DNA of 64,000 nucleotides from Phlebotomus papatasi (taxonomy: Eukaryota; Arthropoda; Insecta; Diptera; Psychodidae): NCBI RefSeq assembly GCF_024763615.1, contig NC_077223.1:78740627-78804626 (forward strand), written 5' to 3'. The position numbers and the translations under genes were made by a program. Below are positions 1 to 12,600 of the stretch, piece after piece. A model generated the notes under the pieces. That model saw only the letters and a list, made by a program, of their open reading frames with translations, ran no database searches and was not told the DNA's origin. How positions within the stretch are numbered: position 1 is the first letter of the stretch; each line of letters opens with the position of its first letter.

Positions 1-1431
1 CTCAAGTGTCCCAAATTATAAATGGTTCCAAATTACCTCATTTTACCCTACCAATAGATTTTGTGGTAATTTATGAAGCGTTTAAAACTGATGATACACA
101 CTGATAGGAGAATATCTGAATTGAAAAACTTTGCAAGGTACTCGATCTCCTACGTACAATCCTATCTTCCATGCGGATTTCCGCGGGGTGCGAATTTTTA
201 CGCGGATTTTCGTTGGACGCGAATTTCCTCGCGGATTTTCACGGACCGAGGAATTTTTCACAGATTTTAGCGGATTTTTTCGAGACAACTAACTTTAACG
301 ATTTTCGATTTTCGATTTTTATGCATTTCTCATCCTATTTTCCTCATTAATAACGATAATAAGTTTCATACAGTTTAAAAATTATTAAGCGAAAATTGCA
401 TTATTTAAATATCGTTCGAGTTTGCCACAATCCAAATTTGCAATGAAGGAATCGCACCTCTATAAGCTGATCTAGAGGCTTTTCACTAACTTTCTATTCT
501 TGTAATAACAGAAATTGCCTTATGAATTATTTGAAGAAAATGTGCTGCTTTAATGTCAGGTTTAAGTCCTATATTGAAATAAGCTATTTAAGCTATTTTA
601 GTTAAAATATCGTTCTACAATATTTTTTCATAAAAATTAAAGTATATACGGAAGGGTGGGGCAGTTTCATGTAGTTGAAGGTACTTTTAAACTTATTTGA
701 CAAAAAAAAGACTAAGAATATTCGAGCTAACAATTTGCAAGCTCGTTTCTCTTAGTGGCTATTTTAAAATAAAGCATATTTTAAATATATTCATTTATTA
801 TCGCAAATTTTACTATTTTCAAGAATCATTCATGTCTGAAATTGTCCTACTATCTCCTCTACACCTTAAAAGCTAATTTAAATTCATATAAACAGTTCCA
901 TTGCATAATCTTTTACCTAAATATCAATAATTTTTTGAAAGACGTTTGAATTTGAAAAATCAAAATTATAAACCTTAGATGACCTACGTCTTATGTAAAC
1001 ATAAGGCTTGATAGAAAATTGATTGAAATGTAGTTTAAATATTATTTCAATTTATAATGTTGTAGAGCTTCTGATATTGAAGTTCATATAATTTCAAATA
1101 GACAAATTTTAAAGAAATTTTGACTTAAAATGGAAAGAATAAAATCAATCAGTCATTTTTGTACACTTAAAATTCAGTAGTCTTGGGGAAAGTACTGTCT
1201 CTTGGAACAGTTAATTAAAAAATAATTTTCTATACAGTCGCCTCTCGACTAGTTTTCAGATTAAAATAAAATGGTTCTAAATGAACTTAGAATAAAAGCA
1301 ATTGTTGATACAAGGCGAGTATGAATGCATATTTAGTAAAAATTTTCACTATTTTAGAGGAAATCTCATTACATTTATTATACACATTTTAATTATTCTT
1401 TCATAGAATTTTATAGGTTATAGGGCACGAA
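1..1431. other. AT-rich non-coding DNA
   Basis: Only a GC-richer patch at about 170-285 stands out, with imperfect repeats of GCGGATTTTC and CGCGAATTT. A 65-codon frame across it is probably chance. I see no exon that would join the acceptor at 3612. Confidence 0.6.
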
Positions 1432-1505
1432 ATACGTTAAGAGGGTTAAATGGTACAGCACTCGTTTTATGGTCGAAGTATCACAGATTCGAATCCATTT
1501 TTCGT
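1432..1505 (+). mobile_element. Degenerate tRNA-like sequence (SINE head or tRNA pseudogene)
   Basis: A B-box-like AGATTCGAATCC (1485-1496) lies about 40 bases after an A-box-like TTAAATGGTACAGC. The layout resembles the SINE head at 43272 but is diverged, and I see no clear tail or target duplication. Confidence 0.45.
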
Positions 1506-1815
1506 CACTAGAACTTTTCTTCACTGTTTTCCTATTTTCTGCACTGCATTAATTAATCTCTACTAGATTTTTTTTAAATGCATGTTTATAAATTTTAGTT
1601 TTTGAAACGTTTAGCTCTCGTAGTATTAATTAGTATTTTATTATTGCTCCTGAGAATATGAAACTATTATGCCCAACGCACCTTTTGTTTACTCTACAAA
1701 AATGAAATATTTCGTAAAATTGTTCGTAAGTGTTTGTAATTTTCCACAAATATTGTTCATGATATGCTCACTGCTCACTTAATGAGCATTTTTTGTTATT
1801 TTACAAAGGTTATAT

Positions 1816-3211
1816 CGTCAGTTAAATCAGAATTTGTCGTAACTTCAATTTTGCGATTTTAAGATATATACATATTTAGAATCGACGTAATTTTGTTTAT
1901 TAAACGCAGATGAGAAAAATAAACTTTTATAAGCCCAATAAAAATAATTTTAAACAAAAATTATCGTAAGTGCCCTTTATTAATAAAAATTTATCAGAAT
2001 TTGTCGTAACTTCCATTTTTGGGGAAGTTACGACAAAATTTCATACAAAATTTTCTCTAATCAGCATTTGCCGAACTTCTTTTGCTGGTTTGCGCGGCTA
2101 GTTATTTGCAGCAAAAATGTAATACTTCTCATTAAAACGTTCACAAACACGTGACAGTGCGAATAATGGCACATTAAATCATTTTAATTCAATATTTGTG
2201 AGAAAAATGTAAGAAAAAATCCCTGCCCATCTGTCATTAATTCAAAACAAAACAAGCGACACAGCGCACAAAATTTATTCAATAAAAGCTTTTAGGGGCA
2301 GGGATAAGAGTTTAATTGATTAATTTAGTCAAATAAAGGCGCTTGTTATCACTAGAGTAATTGAAATTGATATTATGCATTTTTGAAAATTGTCGTAACT
2401 TCCAAGATCTCCATACATTGGAAGTTACGGCTTTATAAACGGTGGAAGTTACGATAAAATCTTATTGTGTTTCATCGAACATATATCTCAATATCTGAAC
2501 ACTTAAATAATTTTATAAAGATTTTCTCGAGTTAACCCTCTAACGGTGTTTTCTTTAATATGCGAAAAAAAGTTCTAAAACAATGTTTTCTAGGATAATT
2601 TTGATCAAATAAAGTCGAAAAAACCATCCATTCTTCATTATCTCTTTTAGTTTAGGCGCTAGGTGAAAAAATATAAAAATTTTTTGGAACTCTTTTTGCT
2701 TCTAAAATTCACATTTTTAGTTTTTTTCAAATTTTTTAAATAAAATATACAAAGTAGAATGACATATCTTTCAGTAAAAAGTAAATTTATTTTAGTCAGA
2801 TAATTTTAAATCGGTATTTTTATGGAAATTGGAAATGAGTTTTTTTGCACAAATATTTTTTGTTGTTTTTTCTCTGACCTGTCACACAAAACTGGGAATA
2901 GCAACAAAACGAAGAGTCAAAATGAGTTGAAACTTTCAAGAGATGTTTGTAAGACTATTACCGAGGACACTATAGCACTTTTAAATAAATAAAACCTATA
3001 TTGTCGCTGTAAATGTGATTTTTGTGAAGACCGCCTGGAGGCGATCTTACCCGTTGAAGGGTTAACTTACAGTTTATTAGTATCATTTTTATTATTTTGA
3101 CTCAAAAGTATCGCATTCGGGGCTCATTTTTAAGAAAAATAATGCAGAACTGAAAATTTCGTCTCCTGAAAAGTTGTAAAAAGTTACGACAAATGCTGAT
3201 TTAACTGACGA
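1816..3211. mobile_element. Inverted-repeat element with TCGTAACTT repeats, nested in family C
   Basis: The left arm (GTCAGTTAAATCAG, then TTTGTCGTAACTT) recurs inverted at 3182-3211. Further copies of GTCGTAACTTCC and its complement occur at 1998-2035 and 2390-2455. No open frame of note. Confidence 0.6.
2533..3065. mobile_element. Foldback with TTAACCCT ends
   Basis: Starts GTTAACCCTCTAACGG and ends CCCGTTGAAGGGTTAAC. The termini resemble those of the elements at 16736 and 48052 (TAACCCTTTAAGGACGA). Confidence 0.5.
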
Positions 3212-3356
3212 ATATTCGTAAATGTATGTTTGAAAAAAAAATGCTCATCAAGTGATGATAAAATTTGTGAAAAGGTACAAACTTTTACGAAATTTATAAT
3301 GGGTTATACGATTTATGAGCATTTCGTAAGTCATCAGTAGTAATTCAAAAACATTT

Positions 3357-3536
3357 AAGGGGAGGTGGGGTTACTTTAGGCTGTGGGGCTACATTGATAT
3401 ATGATTTTTTTGCCTATTTCTAAATGAATCTGGTTCTTACAATTATTTTATTTAGATCCACATTTGGGGTATCCAAATTACATAATGTTAAAACCCAATT
3501 TAATCCCACAGCTCAAAGTTGCCCCACCTCCCTCTA
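3357..3536. mobile_element. MITE family A, copy 1
   Basis: Starts AGGGGAGGTGGGGTTAC and ends GCCCCACCTCCCTCTA, with TA at both borders. It is inserted in the right arm of the family C element, whose sequence resumes at 3537. Confidence 0.75.
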
Positions 3537-3612
3537 CGAACATTTTTACAAAATATTTGTTTTCTGTGTATCTTTTTTTTTATTAAATTTTTATTTTCCT
3601 TCTCTTTTACAG

Positions 3613-4325
3613 GGGAACAGAGTCCGCGAACGTTTGCGCGAATACGATGGATGGGGAAGATGTTTAATTTGGTAATGTTCTTATTGGGCATGCTGATAAC
3701 AATGTCGGCTGGAGGAATAATGATGGGAATGTGGAGTGTCAAGCTCGGGATGGGTGTTATGCTGCTGAATATGGCTGTGCTGTTGATAAGGCTACTTCTT
3801 TCGGGTGGCAATGGAAACAACGGTGGCGGAGGTTTCACTGCAGGTTTCAACGGCGGCGGCGGAGGGCTCAATGGAGGAGGTTTCATCAATGGAGGAGGTG
3901 GAGGAAACGGAGGTTTTTTCAATGGAGGTGGTGGAAATGGATTTAACGGCAATGGGAATGGCGGTGGCATGATGATGCTTCCACAGGGAAGGGTAAACTT
4001 CCAAATCTTCTCATCTCAGTCTCCAGTGATAGCAACCATGCCGACAATGCTTATGGGCAATCTTAATGGAAATGGATTGGGTGTAGGTACCATGGGAAAT
4101 TTAAATGGTATGGGAAATTTGAATAATCTGGGAGGTTTGAATGCCATGACAGGGTCGATGATTCCAATATTTGCTGCAAGATTACCAGTTACAACGTTAC
4201 AAACGGGAACAGCAAATGGAGTCAACAATGACCGTGTAGAATTCCTAGGAAATCTTGTTGGAGTTGCACCACTTAATCAAAATTTGGCCAACATCCTAAA
4301 TCAGGTCAACAGAAAGAAGAAGTAA
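3613..4325 (+). CDS. Terminal exon of a Gly/Asn/Met-rich membrane-anchored protein
   Basis: A polypyrimidine tract and AG at 3611-3612 precede an open frame to TAA at 4323-4325. The exon supplies two bases of a split codon plus 236 codons, so earlier exons should lie upstream, perhaps beyond the window; ATGs at 3651 or 3660 are alternative starts. The encoded part opens with a basic stretch (RTFARIRWMGKM). A roughly 45-residue Met/Leu/Gly-rich hydrophobic block with few charges follows. Next come a Gly/Asn repeat region (GGG, NGGG and FNGGGG units), further NLNG/GNLN repeats and a basic end (VNRKKK). A hydrophobic block flanked by basic residues recalls DUF1676/Osiris-type proteins, and such a gene lies 14 kb downstream, but the similarity is too weak to name it. 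Strong codon structure, the acceptor and a poly(A) signal at 4786 support a real gene. A secreted or membrane matrix protein is the best guess. Confidence 0.72.
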
Positions 4326-4785
4326 ATTTTATGTGTATAATTTTGAGTCTGTACGCTGCTAATCATATGGTTTGATTATCATCAATTTGCTACCAAAGGT
4401 TCTTGTAATTATAAATTTTTTGTATGAAAATATTTATTGCAACTATTATTGTAGTTTGAATTACAACCCACAGCTTTTCGCTCCGTCAGCACTTTTGTGC
4501 TCAACAAACATTGCCAACATTGAGGCGTTTATGATCGTGTCAATGAATGATCAACTTTCATTGCTCTATCTCATAGTACATTCTCTATTCTACAACTATT
4601 GTGATATATCCTGTTAGATAATTCACACTTAGTAATTTACAAAATTGTTATATAATTATACAGCACTTAATTGACATCTCAATTACCCCTTGGAAATGCT
4701 GTAACTTTTTGTGATCTTAATATTTTAGTGATATCAAGCTGTATCAACAAACATCTGATAAACAAAGAATAGGGAAATTTTACAT

Positions 4786-4791
4786 AATAAA
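4786..4791 (+). terminator. Poly(A) signal AATAAA of the Gly-rich gene
   Basis: AATAAA lies 461 bases after the stop codon at 4325, in AT-rich DNA. It is the first canonical signal I noticed downstream on this strand. The cleavage site is not determined. Confidence 0.4.
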
Positions 4792-5029
4792 GAAATCCTT
4801 TATTAAAAAAAAATAATTTTTATGTTTCATTAATTATTTTTCTTGATGTACGAATTAATTTTACAGTAAGATTGTTCAAAAGAAACAATTGGCCAAATAC
4901 TTGTCATAGAGTTCGAACAACAAATTAGGAAAGCAAAATATTTGATTAGTGAGATAGAAGATGATCGATTTCCGAAAGCGTCAGTTTTCTCAAGTTCTTG
5001 CACAATAAATTTTTTGTCGGTTCTTGTTA

Positions 5030-5450
5030 TGACAGTATGGTGATTTTAGAACACAGATAGGATTGGGTCAACGACGAAGGAGTCGTTGATTGGGTCAAAT
5101 TGTTGAGACAGGAACCCACACAAAGAAAGGCCGATAACGCAGAAGCAACAACAAAGTGCTAAAAAATATGTTCATTTTTCATTGGAATAGCACCATTACA
5201 GCACTATTCCAATGAAGCCTTCTCTTCTAGTGTTATGCCAATGGAAAACGAACATGTTTTTTTTTCAGTACCTTACTATTCTATTCTAAAGTGCTTCTAC
5301 CTAATCGACTTTTCTTTGTGTTAGTTCATGTCACAACCGTTTGGTGTTTTTAGAACACAGCGAATAATGGGGAAAACAGTTGAAACAGAAACCAACTCAA
5401 AGAAAAGTCGATAATACAGAGGAGTTTAAGAGCAATAAAGTGCTTAAAAA
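5030..5450. repeat. Complex foldback with three related arms
   Basis: A segment with CACAAAGAAAGGCCGATAA (5097-5160) recurs inverted at 5289-5340 and directly at 5379-5442. An inner hairpin at 5168-5265 uses TTCATTGGAATAG-type arms. No coding content. Confidence 0.55.
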
Positions 5451-5733
5451 ATGCTCAAGAGAAAGATTTAATACGACCATAAGGGTTCAAATACAATAAA
5501 AACGAATTTTGGAAAAATATGCAAATTTCACATCAATGTTCATATTCTCGATAACATTTACTATCTAAAAAATGTTTTTACAAGTAATAAAAAGAGCCAA
5601 AAATACAAAAATCAAACAAAATGCTCACTTTTCTAGAATAATTTATATAATATGAGAAATAATGACAAGTAAAAATGGGGTATACATTGCGATTTTTATT
5701 AGATATTACATAGGCTTCAGACGCCGAGACCTA

Positions 5734-6232
5734 CAGTGGTGGCCAAAATAATAGGACCACTTTGTAAAGCTTATTTTTGTTTTAATTTTTATATCTTTTC
5801 TCAACTTGTTGCCAAAACTTTGATGTAGAAATCTTCAAATTATTAACATAGTAGAATAAAAGTTGTTTTGTCCGCTGGAGGTCTCTATATTGCGCAGGAT
5901 ACATAAACACTGTAATTCAATTCAGATAATAAAATAGAAAAATTGTCATTTATAGTTTCTAAATATAGCTTTAGTTCCATTTATTCGATTTATAGGTCAC
6001 ATTCATTTATTTAAATGAAAGCGGTCCTATTACGTTGTTAAAACAGAACTTCACTATTGAGATATTCTGTGAAAAATAGAGACCTCTTGCGGCCAAAACA
6101 ATATGTATTCGACGTAAGGTAATTATTTGAACATTTGCACATCAAAATTATTTGAACAAATTGGAATAAAAAAAATACAAAAGAAAAAATAATGGTTTCT
6201 GCAGAGGTGATCCTATTTTTTGGCCACCACTG
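5734..6232. mobile_element. Tc1-like MITE
   Basis: Termini CAGTGGTGGCCAAAATAATA and its complement ending TTTGGCCACCACTG are flanked by TA (5732-5733, 6233-6234). CAGTGGTGGCCAAAA is the usual end of Tc1-family transposons. 499 bp with no transposase, so non-autonomous. Confidence 0.82.
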
Positions 6233-6234
6233 TA

Positions 6235-8545
6235 TATGAATTCATGGATACTACCAGGGCTCCTTGTCCACTGAAGAAATGATCGACATATAAGCCCAAG
6301 TAATCTAGACATAAAAATCAGTTTTTACAACTGCCCCATGTTTACTTCTGCCCAACTATCTTCTACTTCAAATTCTGTAAATATTATCATTTGAAAGAAG
6401 ATCCTGCATGAGACACGGTGGATTATTCTTTGATTATTATAAATAAATTTAAATAAATTTGATCACTAATGGGGTTATTTTAATAAAGTTCTATACTAAT
6501 GAGTATATACTAAGCTCTACATAAAATTTCAAGATAATTTCCTGATGAGTTTTCGAAATATTGCCTTAAAGTCAAAACACGAGAAAAAGTATCTCAAGCA
6601 TGCAGGCTCTACTTTAATAAAAATAAATATATAAAATAATCTTAATAAAATAATAAACTAAAATAATCTTAATTATTCATCTTAATGCTAGGATTTTAGA
6701 ATATAAGAAACTTTTCAAATTCATTACAAAAATACAAAAATAAGTAGAATCACATTTTTCCGGAAAATATGCTAGTTCTATTTTACCCCTGTTCTGGTTT
6801 ATATGGTTTTAGATTAGAGCAGAATGCTTTTGAGAACATACAATGGTAAGTAAGTAAAAATTTTGTCTTTTATGTAAATATCCAGGATCGAAATACCCCT
6901 TTGCAAGTCCCTGGAAAGCTGACTATTATGGAGCTATTTGAAACCAAGTTATAAATCGATCTCGGACTTAGCTCACAATGTTCTGAGGGAAAATGTATTT
7001 AAATATAAATCTCGAATATTTATCCCTCCATACAGTACTCGATCTCATAATACGAAAGAACTTCTCACTTTTTAGATATTTCGTGTAATGGTCGCAGAGT
7101 GCAAAATGGAATTATGAGAAGGTGGCTACAACTCCGTGTAGTCTACTTTCTTGGGGCTTACCACTATAAGTCATAAAAAATTAAATATTTAGTATTAAGT
7201 ATTTTAAATAACTCAAAAAACTGCAGATGAATAAACACGTTAATCTATTGGAGTCGTAATGAAATATGTAATATGGTGAAAATATTGAGTATATATTTAA
7301 TTGGTTTGTGAAGTTGAGTATCGAATTCATGGCGTGTCTATAAAATTTGAAAATAATTGTTGAGGCACTTTCGCTTGACCCTTTGATTTGTGCCTAACAC
7401 TACAATTAGAGAATACACTAAATTGTCTTTTATTCAAGAAGATATTCGGGACAGATTGCAGAAATTCACAAACTCAGAATTGATAGACACGAATCTTCCA
7501 TACTATAGCCAGAAACTATACTGGAAAAATTTTATTATGCGACTGCAAAGAGCCAAAGCTCTCCGGATAACAATTCGAAAGTCTTCTTGTGAAAAATAGT
7601 GACATTAACATTAATTTTATTGTATTTTGATATTTTACAACTTTACGGATTGCTTTTCAACAATAGCCATACTACACATGTTTTTATTAGTATGCAAAAG
7701 TGTGAGATATTTCCAATTTAATTGGAAATATCTATAAATGTTATAAAAAATTTATAATAAATTACATAAAATTCTTTAATTAATTATTTTCTTGGAATGT
7801 CATTTTGATATGAAATCTACCTTTGAATGGAAAGATACAAGGAATTCAAAATCTAATTTCGTAAATTATAAAGCGTTTCTTATTTTGGCGTAAGGGCGTA
7901 AGGGATTACGTGGGTCACGAAGACTGAAAAATTCTCATATTTTTACTGATTTTTTTCTCAGAATAATAAAAAGAAATAATTAATTCAAGCTCCTAAGTAC
8001 AACATTAAAGATGAATTTTCTGAAATTTTCATTTAAAAATTAAGAAAAAAATCTGCCATTGGAACCTAATGTTTAGAAATATTTTTGAAAAAAAATATTC
8101 AGTGGACAAGATTACTCAAAGTAGGTTCATAAAATCAAAAAACTAAATATTTTCTGTTAGCAGAAGAGGTAAACTAGTACTTGAACGAAGGATTATTTTG
8201 GTTTCCCTGATCTCAACTTATTTCTAAGACGAAACGTATAGTTTAAAAACCGAATTTGATTTTTTTTTTCAAAAATTTCTTCATTCAAATTCAAGTGTGA
8301 GTTTAACTCTTCTGCTAACTGGAACAGAATCTAAGAACGTGAATTACATAATATTTTTATGTTGAAAAAAATTTAGGAAAAATATGCTGTTCTTTAGTCT
8401 TCGTGACACTAAGATCCATATAAATCTGGTTTTAAAATTAGAAATTCTAGAATTCTAATCAACTTAAGTAGTAATTTTTAAAAACTCAAAGCATACAAAA
8501 TTCCAAGATTTGCTAAAATTATGACAAAAGTGTGAAAGAAAAGAA
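6235..8545. other. AT-rich intergenic DNA
   Basis: Apart from the coding-like stretch at 7390-7599, I see no gene or clear repeat. CTGCCCCATG near 6340 may be a decayed MITE end. Confidence 0.5.
7390..7599 (+). pseudogene. Isolated coding-like stretch, unrecognised
   Basis: A 69-codon open stretch ends at TAG 7597-7599 and has balanced, protein-like composition (FIQEDIRDRLQKFTNSELID, PYYSQKLYWKNFIMRLQRAK). It starts with GTG rather than ATG. An AG at about 7407-7408 could act as an acceptor. Surrounding DNA is AT-rich and non-coding. It could be the last exon of an unseen gene, or a decayed fragment of a mobile-element or host gene. I recognise no domain. Confidence 0.25.
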
Positions 8546-9645
8546 TAGGGGAGACTGGGGCAAAAAGTCACAAAACGGCTATTTTATTTTTTTACAAAGT
8601 ACCCGAACGCCCAAGAAATTTCTAAATTTACCGCTCTACAACTTTGTGAAAGTAATTTTCCTCTATTTTGTAAGGAAGTACGTTTATCGAGCCATTTTCT
8701 AAAAGGTAATTTTGTGATCATTCTCAAAAATGCTGGGGCAAATAGTATCAGGCATGGGATATTATCATATTTTGATTCGCTTTGTTACGGGATTCCGTAA
8801 ATTAAAAAAAATACCTAGATAACATATTTTCATAGGAAATTTATTTCTCTACACCTTTGTAAAACACAATTTTTTCTAACTGAACGATAAAAACGATTTT
8901 CAAGCTATTTTAGAAAAAACACACAAAAGATTGCAAATCGTTTGACCAATGTCAACAACAAGCGGCGAGACATGGCATTGACGTTTTTTTTACCGTGAGA
9001 CATCATAAATTGTTTCGGTTTTTTTTACTTTTTGCTACATACCTGTTGTTACTTTTTGCCCCAAGTGATCGTTTTTAATAAAAAGATTTCTTGAGAGAAG
9101 AATCTTTGAAAAATTCTAAAATAGATAGCGGCTTCGTATTCAAAGAATCCAAGTCATTTAGGAAATAATCATCAGTGCATAAATTTTGAATAATAAGTAG
9201 GTAATAATTGATATATTCTTCAAGGAAAATATTTTAAAAATAGGCCTAAAAATTTTGATTTTTTTATTTTCTAAATTCTTTGTTCGAATTCGAAGAAACA
9301 TACAACATCGAAGAAGGTTTATGGAAGCTATTTGTGATAAAAATTTTAAGCCACTAGGGGGAGGTGGGGCTACTTTGAGCTGTGGGGCTAGATTGTTATA
9401 CGATTTTTTCACATATTTCTAATGGAAACTGGATTTTAACATGATGCAATTTGGATAGATAAAATAATTGTGGATCTAAATAAAATAATTGTAAGGCCCA
9501 GTTTCATTTAGAAATAGGCGAAAAAGTCGCATAACAATCTAGCCCCACAGCTCAAAGTAGCCCCACCTCCCCCTATCTTATTTATCGTGGAAGATATTGA
9601 ATTTTGAAATTTTCGATTTGTGACTTTTTGCCCCAGTCTCCCCTA
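8546..9645. mobile_element. Foldback/MITE family B, copy 1
   Basis: Ends TAGGGGAGACTGGGGCAAAA and TTTTTGCCCCAGTCTCCCCTA. The second copy at 30708-31622 aligns over most of its length. A family A MITE (9355-9575) is inserted in the right half. No long open frame. Confidence 0.8.
9355..9575. mobile_element. MITE family A, copy 2, nested in family B
   Basis: TAGGGGGAGGTGGGGCTAC...CCCCACCTCCCCCTA. The related family B copy at 30.7 kb lacks it at the matching position. Confidence 0.8.
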
Positions 9646-12600
9646 ATGCCCCAAAACGAATCCTTATTCCTTTAAAACGTACAATATTAGTGTTGTAAGA
9701 GTCGCAGTACCTATAATGTGAAATTTCATGTTTTCTGTAGGAAATTCATGTAAGTTTATGCTAACGATATGCATGATCTCCCGAACCGACTATTTTGACT
9801 AATCTAAATGAAGTTAAGTCCATGAATAATTCCCAAACACTAAATTATATAAGAGAGTCTGTAATCTTCCGATACTCTTTGAAAAAGTCAAAGAAGAGTA
9901 TTTTCACTTGTTGGATTTTTCAAAAAAACACGTTTTTGATCTTCATTCAATGCTCAAAAGTGAAATTATCCTCATTGTCTTCTCTACAGGTTAGAAAATG
10001 CATTTATGCACAAAATCACGTCGGAAATGTGCAATAAATGTTCACTCCTGCGTGGAAATGTAAGGTGATAGACATCGTGCTTGAGGTGAGACATAATTAC
10101 CAGGTTGAAAATAATTTGTGAGTGAGTAAAAAGTGACTTATTAACACGTGTTTAATATCTAAAAATGAGACTGATCCTTTCCATGAGCATTCCAGAAGGG
10201 AGAAAGTGACCAAAGAATTCGCATTGAGTTCACAAATCTACCAGTTTCCTACTAATTAAGAGAAGATCAAGTCCCTCACTTGCACCTCGTACTTCTTCAT
10301 ATGATGATGTACCTCTTATAGAGAACAAACATTAAATAATTACGACCAATTAAATTTACAATCTCTATAACTACCGTCTCGTAATTCCTCCCACCTTGAC
10401 CCTCACAATGACCCATCGTCTGACTATCCATCCTCTGGTGTTTGCTTTGTAAATACAATGCGAATCAGTTGAATCAGCTATTTATGCCAAATCGTGTCTC
10501 CAATGCAATTTCCCACAAGACACCATCATTGCAGCTTTTATGGATTTTGCACAAAAGAGCATCAAATTGAGGAAAAGGCTAAGATGTGCTACTGAGTTGC
10601 TTTCCTCTACATCCATTTGCGAATATACAATTGAGAAATCTTTCAAGAGGATTTTTTTTTTTAAATTATAAGTTAAAATAAAAGTGGTCATACATCTTAT
10701 TTAACTAAGATGAAGTTTGGGAAGAAATTTGACCTACCATTTATCTATTTTCTCATTGAGCTAAACACGTTATTTGAGTAATAAACTTCAATGATCATTC
10801 TAAAATTTGAAAAATTTTCCGATTATAGGAAGGCGAGGCAGACTAAGCTAGCAAATGAGCTTTTCTTTGCGTATAGGGGAAGGCTTTCTGTCATCACTCT
10901 CAAAAATTTGGTGCAAAAATAAATGTTGCTGAATTTTCCAACACATTTGTTGAAAAACTGGCAACAGAATTGTTGCAAATTCTACTGACCTCAAAACGAC
11001 ACTAGCGATCGCAGCGGCAATTATAGTAGGTGCCAAAAGTTTGTTGCCTCATGTGTGATTGGGAAACCAGGTGCAAAAAATGATAGAAAAAATTACTTTT
11101 TCGAATTTTTGTTTTTGCAAATGAATTTCCTGTAATCTGTAGATCTTATTTATGTATTTCGAAAAAAATAATTAATTTTACACCATATAAAAAAATGATT
11201 CTTTTCCATAAGTGGATCATTTTTAATTCGTCAAAAGTTTGTTGCCTCATTTGAAAAAGTAATTCAAAATGGTCAAAACATGCAACCAACTTAATGTAAA
11301 CCAGTTGCATTAGGAGTTTATGTCATTTGAGAGGTTCCTTCCTCTGGTTTGTAAAAAAAAATCGTTGAATCAGATTGACAAATATTTCAAGGAATAAAAA
11401 GGTAAGTTTTAACTCTGATAGTTTTTCTTACATTACTTAATCTTAATAGATAAATTTCACTAAATACCCAAATTAATAATTTCCAGGTCTCGATGAATCC
11501 ATTAATGCATTGAAGAATCTTAAGCTTTTATTATGGTTTCAGTTGCAAATAATATTTCATTTGTGAAAATTAATTCACAACTAAAACACCCTCATGCGTG
11601 AAATATTGTAAAAAAAAGTAATTTAATCCAAATATCGAGATCAAATTAAATGATTTCTCCATTTGATTAACTTGATAAGTACAATTATTGGCACGCAGAT
11701 CATCTTAAGACCTTCTGTGCAAGAAAAAGAGAGATGAATATCTATTGAGAAAACAGTGACTAATTGCAATATTTTAACGTGATAATATTTTCTGAAATAT
11801 TTTAATGTGTTGAATGGCATGAATAAATGAAAATTTATCTCTCTGGGGAGTTGTCCAAGACAATTGATAGATCAATAGGTCGACGGGCAGAAAGATTAAT
11901 GAGGTGAAGACAAAAGAAATTAGGTGGAAAAGCCCTGAGCACAATTTTCACACTTTCCATCATTAGGAGCACCACTCACTTCTTCATCTTCACGCGTTCA
12001 TCCCACTAAACGGGGCGCCTTTTGCACGGAATCACAATTAAATATTTACATACCTCATGGTGCATTATGATGATCCAAGCTTTGAGTGATGACATCGCGA
12101 TTCATCCAAGAAGCGCATATTTATGCTGGTAACTCAGTCATTCATCTATTGGTTGTGGAAAAGCTTTGGATGCCGAAGAAAAGGAATGGTGAAATTATCG
12201 GAAAACAATCATGATTGAATCCCATAGTGAGAAGGAGAAACATGCTGTGTCCTCCTTTGAGGCGCATATATTTATTCTGAATGTCGTCGAGATGTCTAAT
12301 GCGGATGCACATGGGCTTCACGCTACAATGAAACTCCGGAAAGCACATCACAGGTATACCATGGGCTTCGATGGGCTACCAGAGTTGCCATAATCCTAGA
12401 TGGAGTTCTTCTTATTCACGTTGGATTTTAGTAAGATTAAAATACTTACAAATATTTAGTTGTTTCATACTTCTTCAAGATAGTTCTTCTAATACAATAT
12501 ATTATTTATTACCACTATTACTCTAACAAATTCTCTTCTTATTAGATTTTTCTCTTTTAATAATCTTCTTCTTATACTTTAATTAGGCAAATGCGTGATT

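Larger units (their letters stand above)
1690..3568. mobile_element. Foldback element family C, copy 2 (contains nested elements)
   Basis: Left end (about 1693-1760) and right end (3290-3356 plus 3537-3568) are inverted repeats rich in TTCGTAA and TGTTTGT words. They match the ends of the element at 43207-43942. The right arm is split by the MITE at 3357-3536. The interior holds a second inverted-repeat element (1816-3211) and a third (2533-3065). Confidence 0.7.

Noticed and set aside
3500..3970. 156-codon proline-rich frame on the minus strand
   Set aside because: It is the antisense of the Gly-rich exon (GGN codons read as Pro/Pro); no independent signal.
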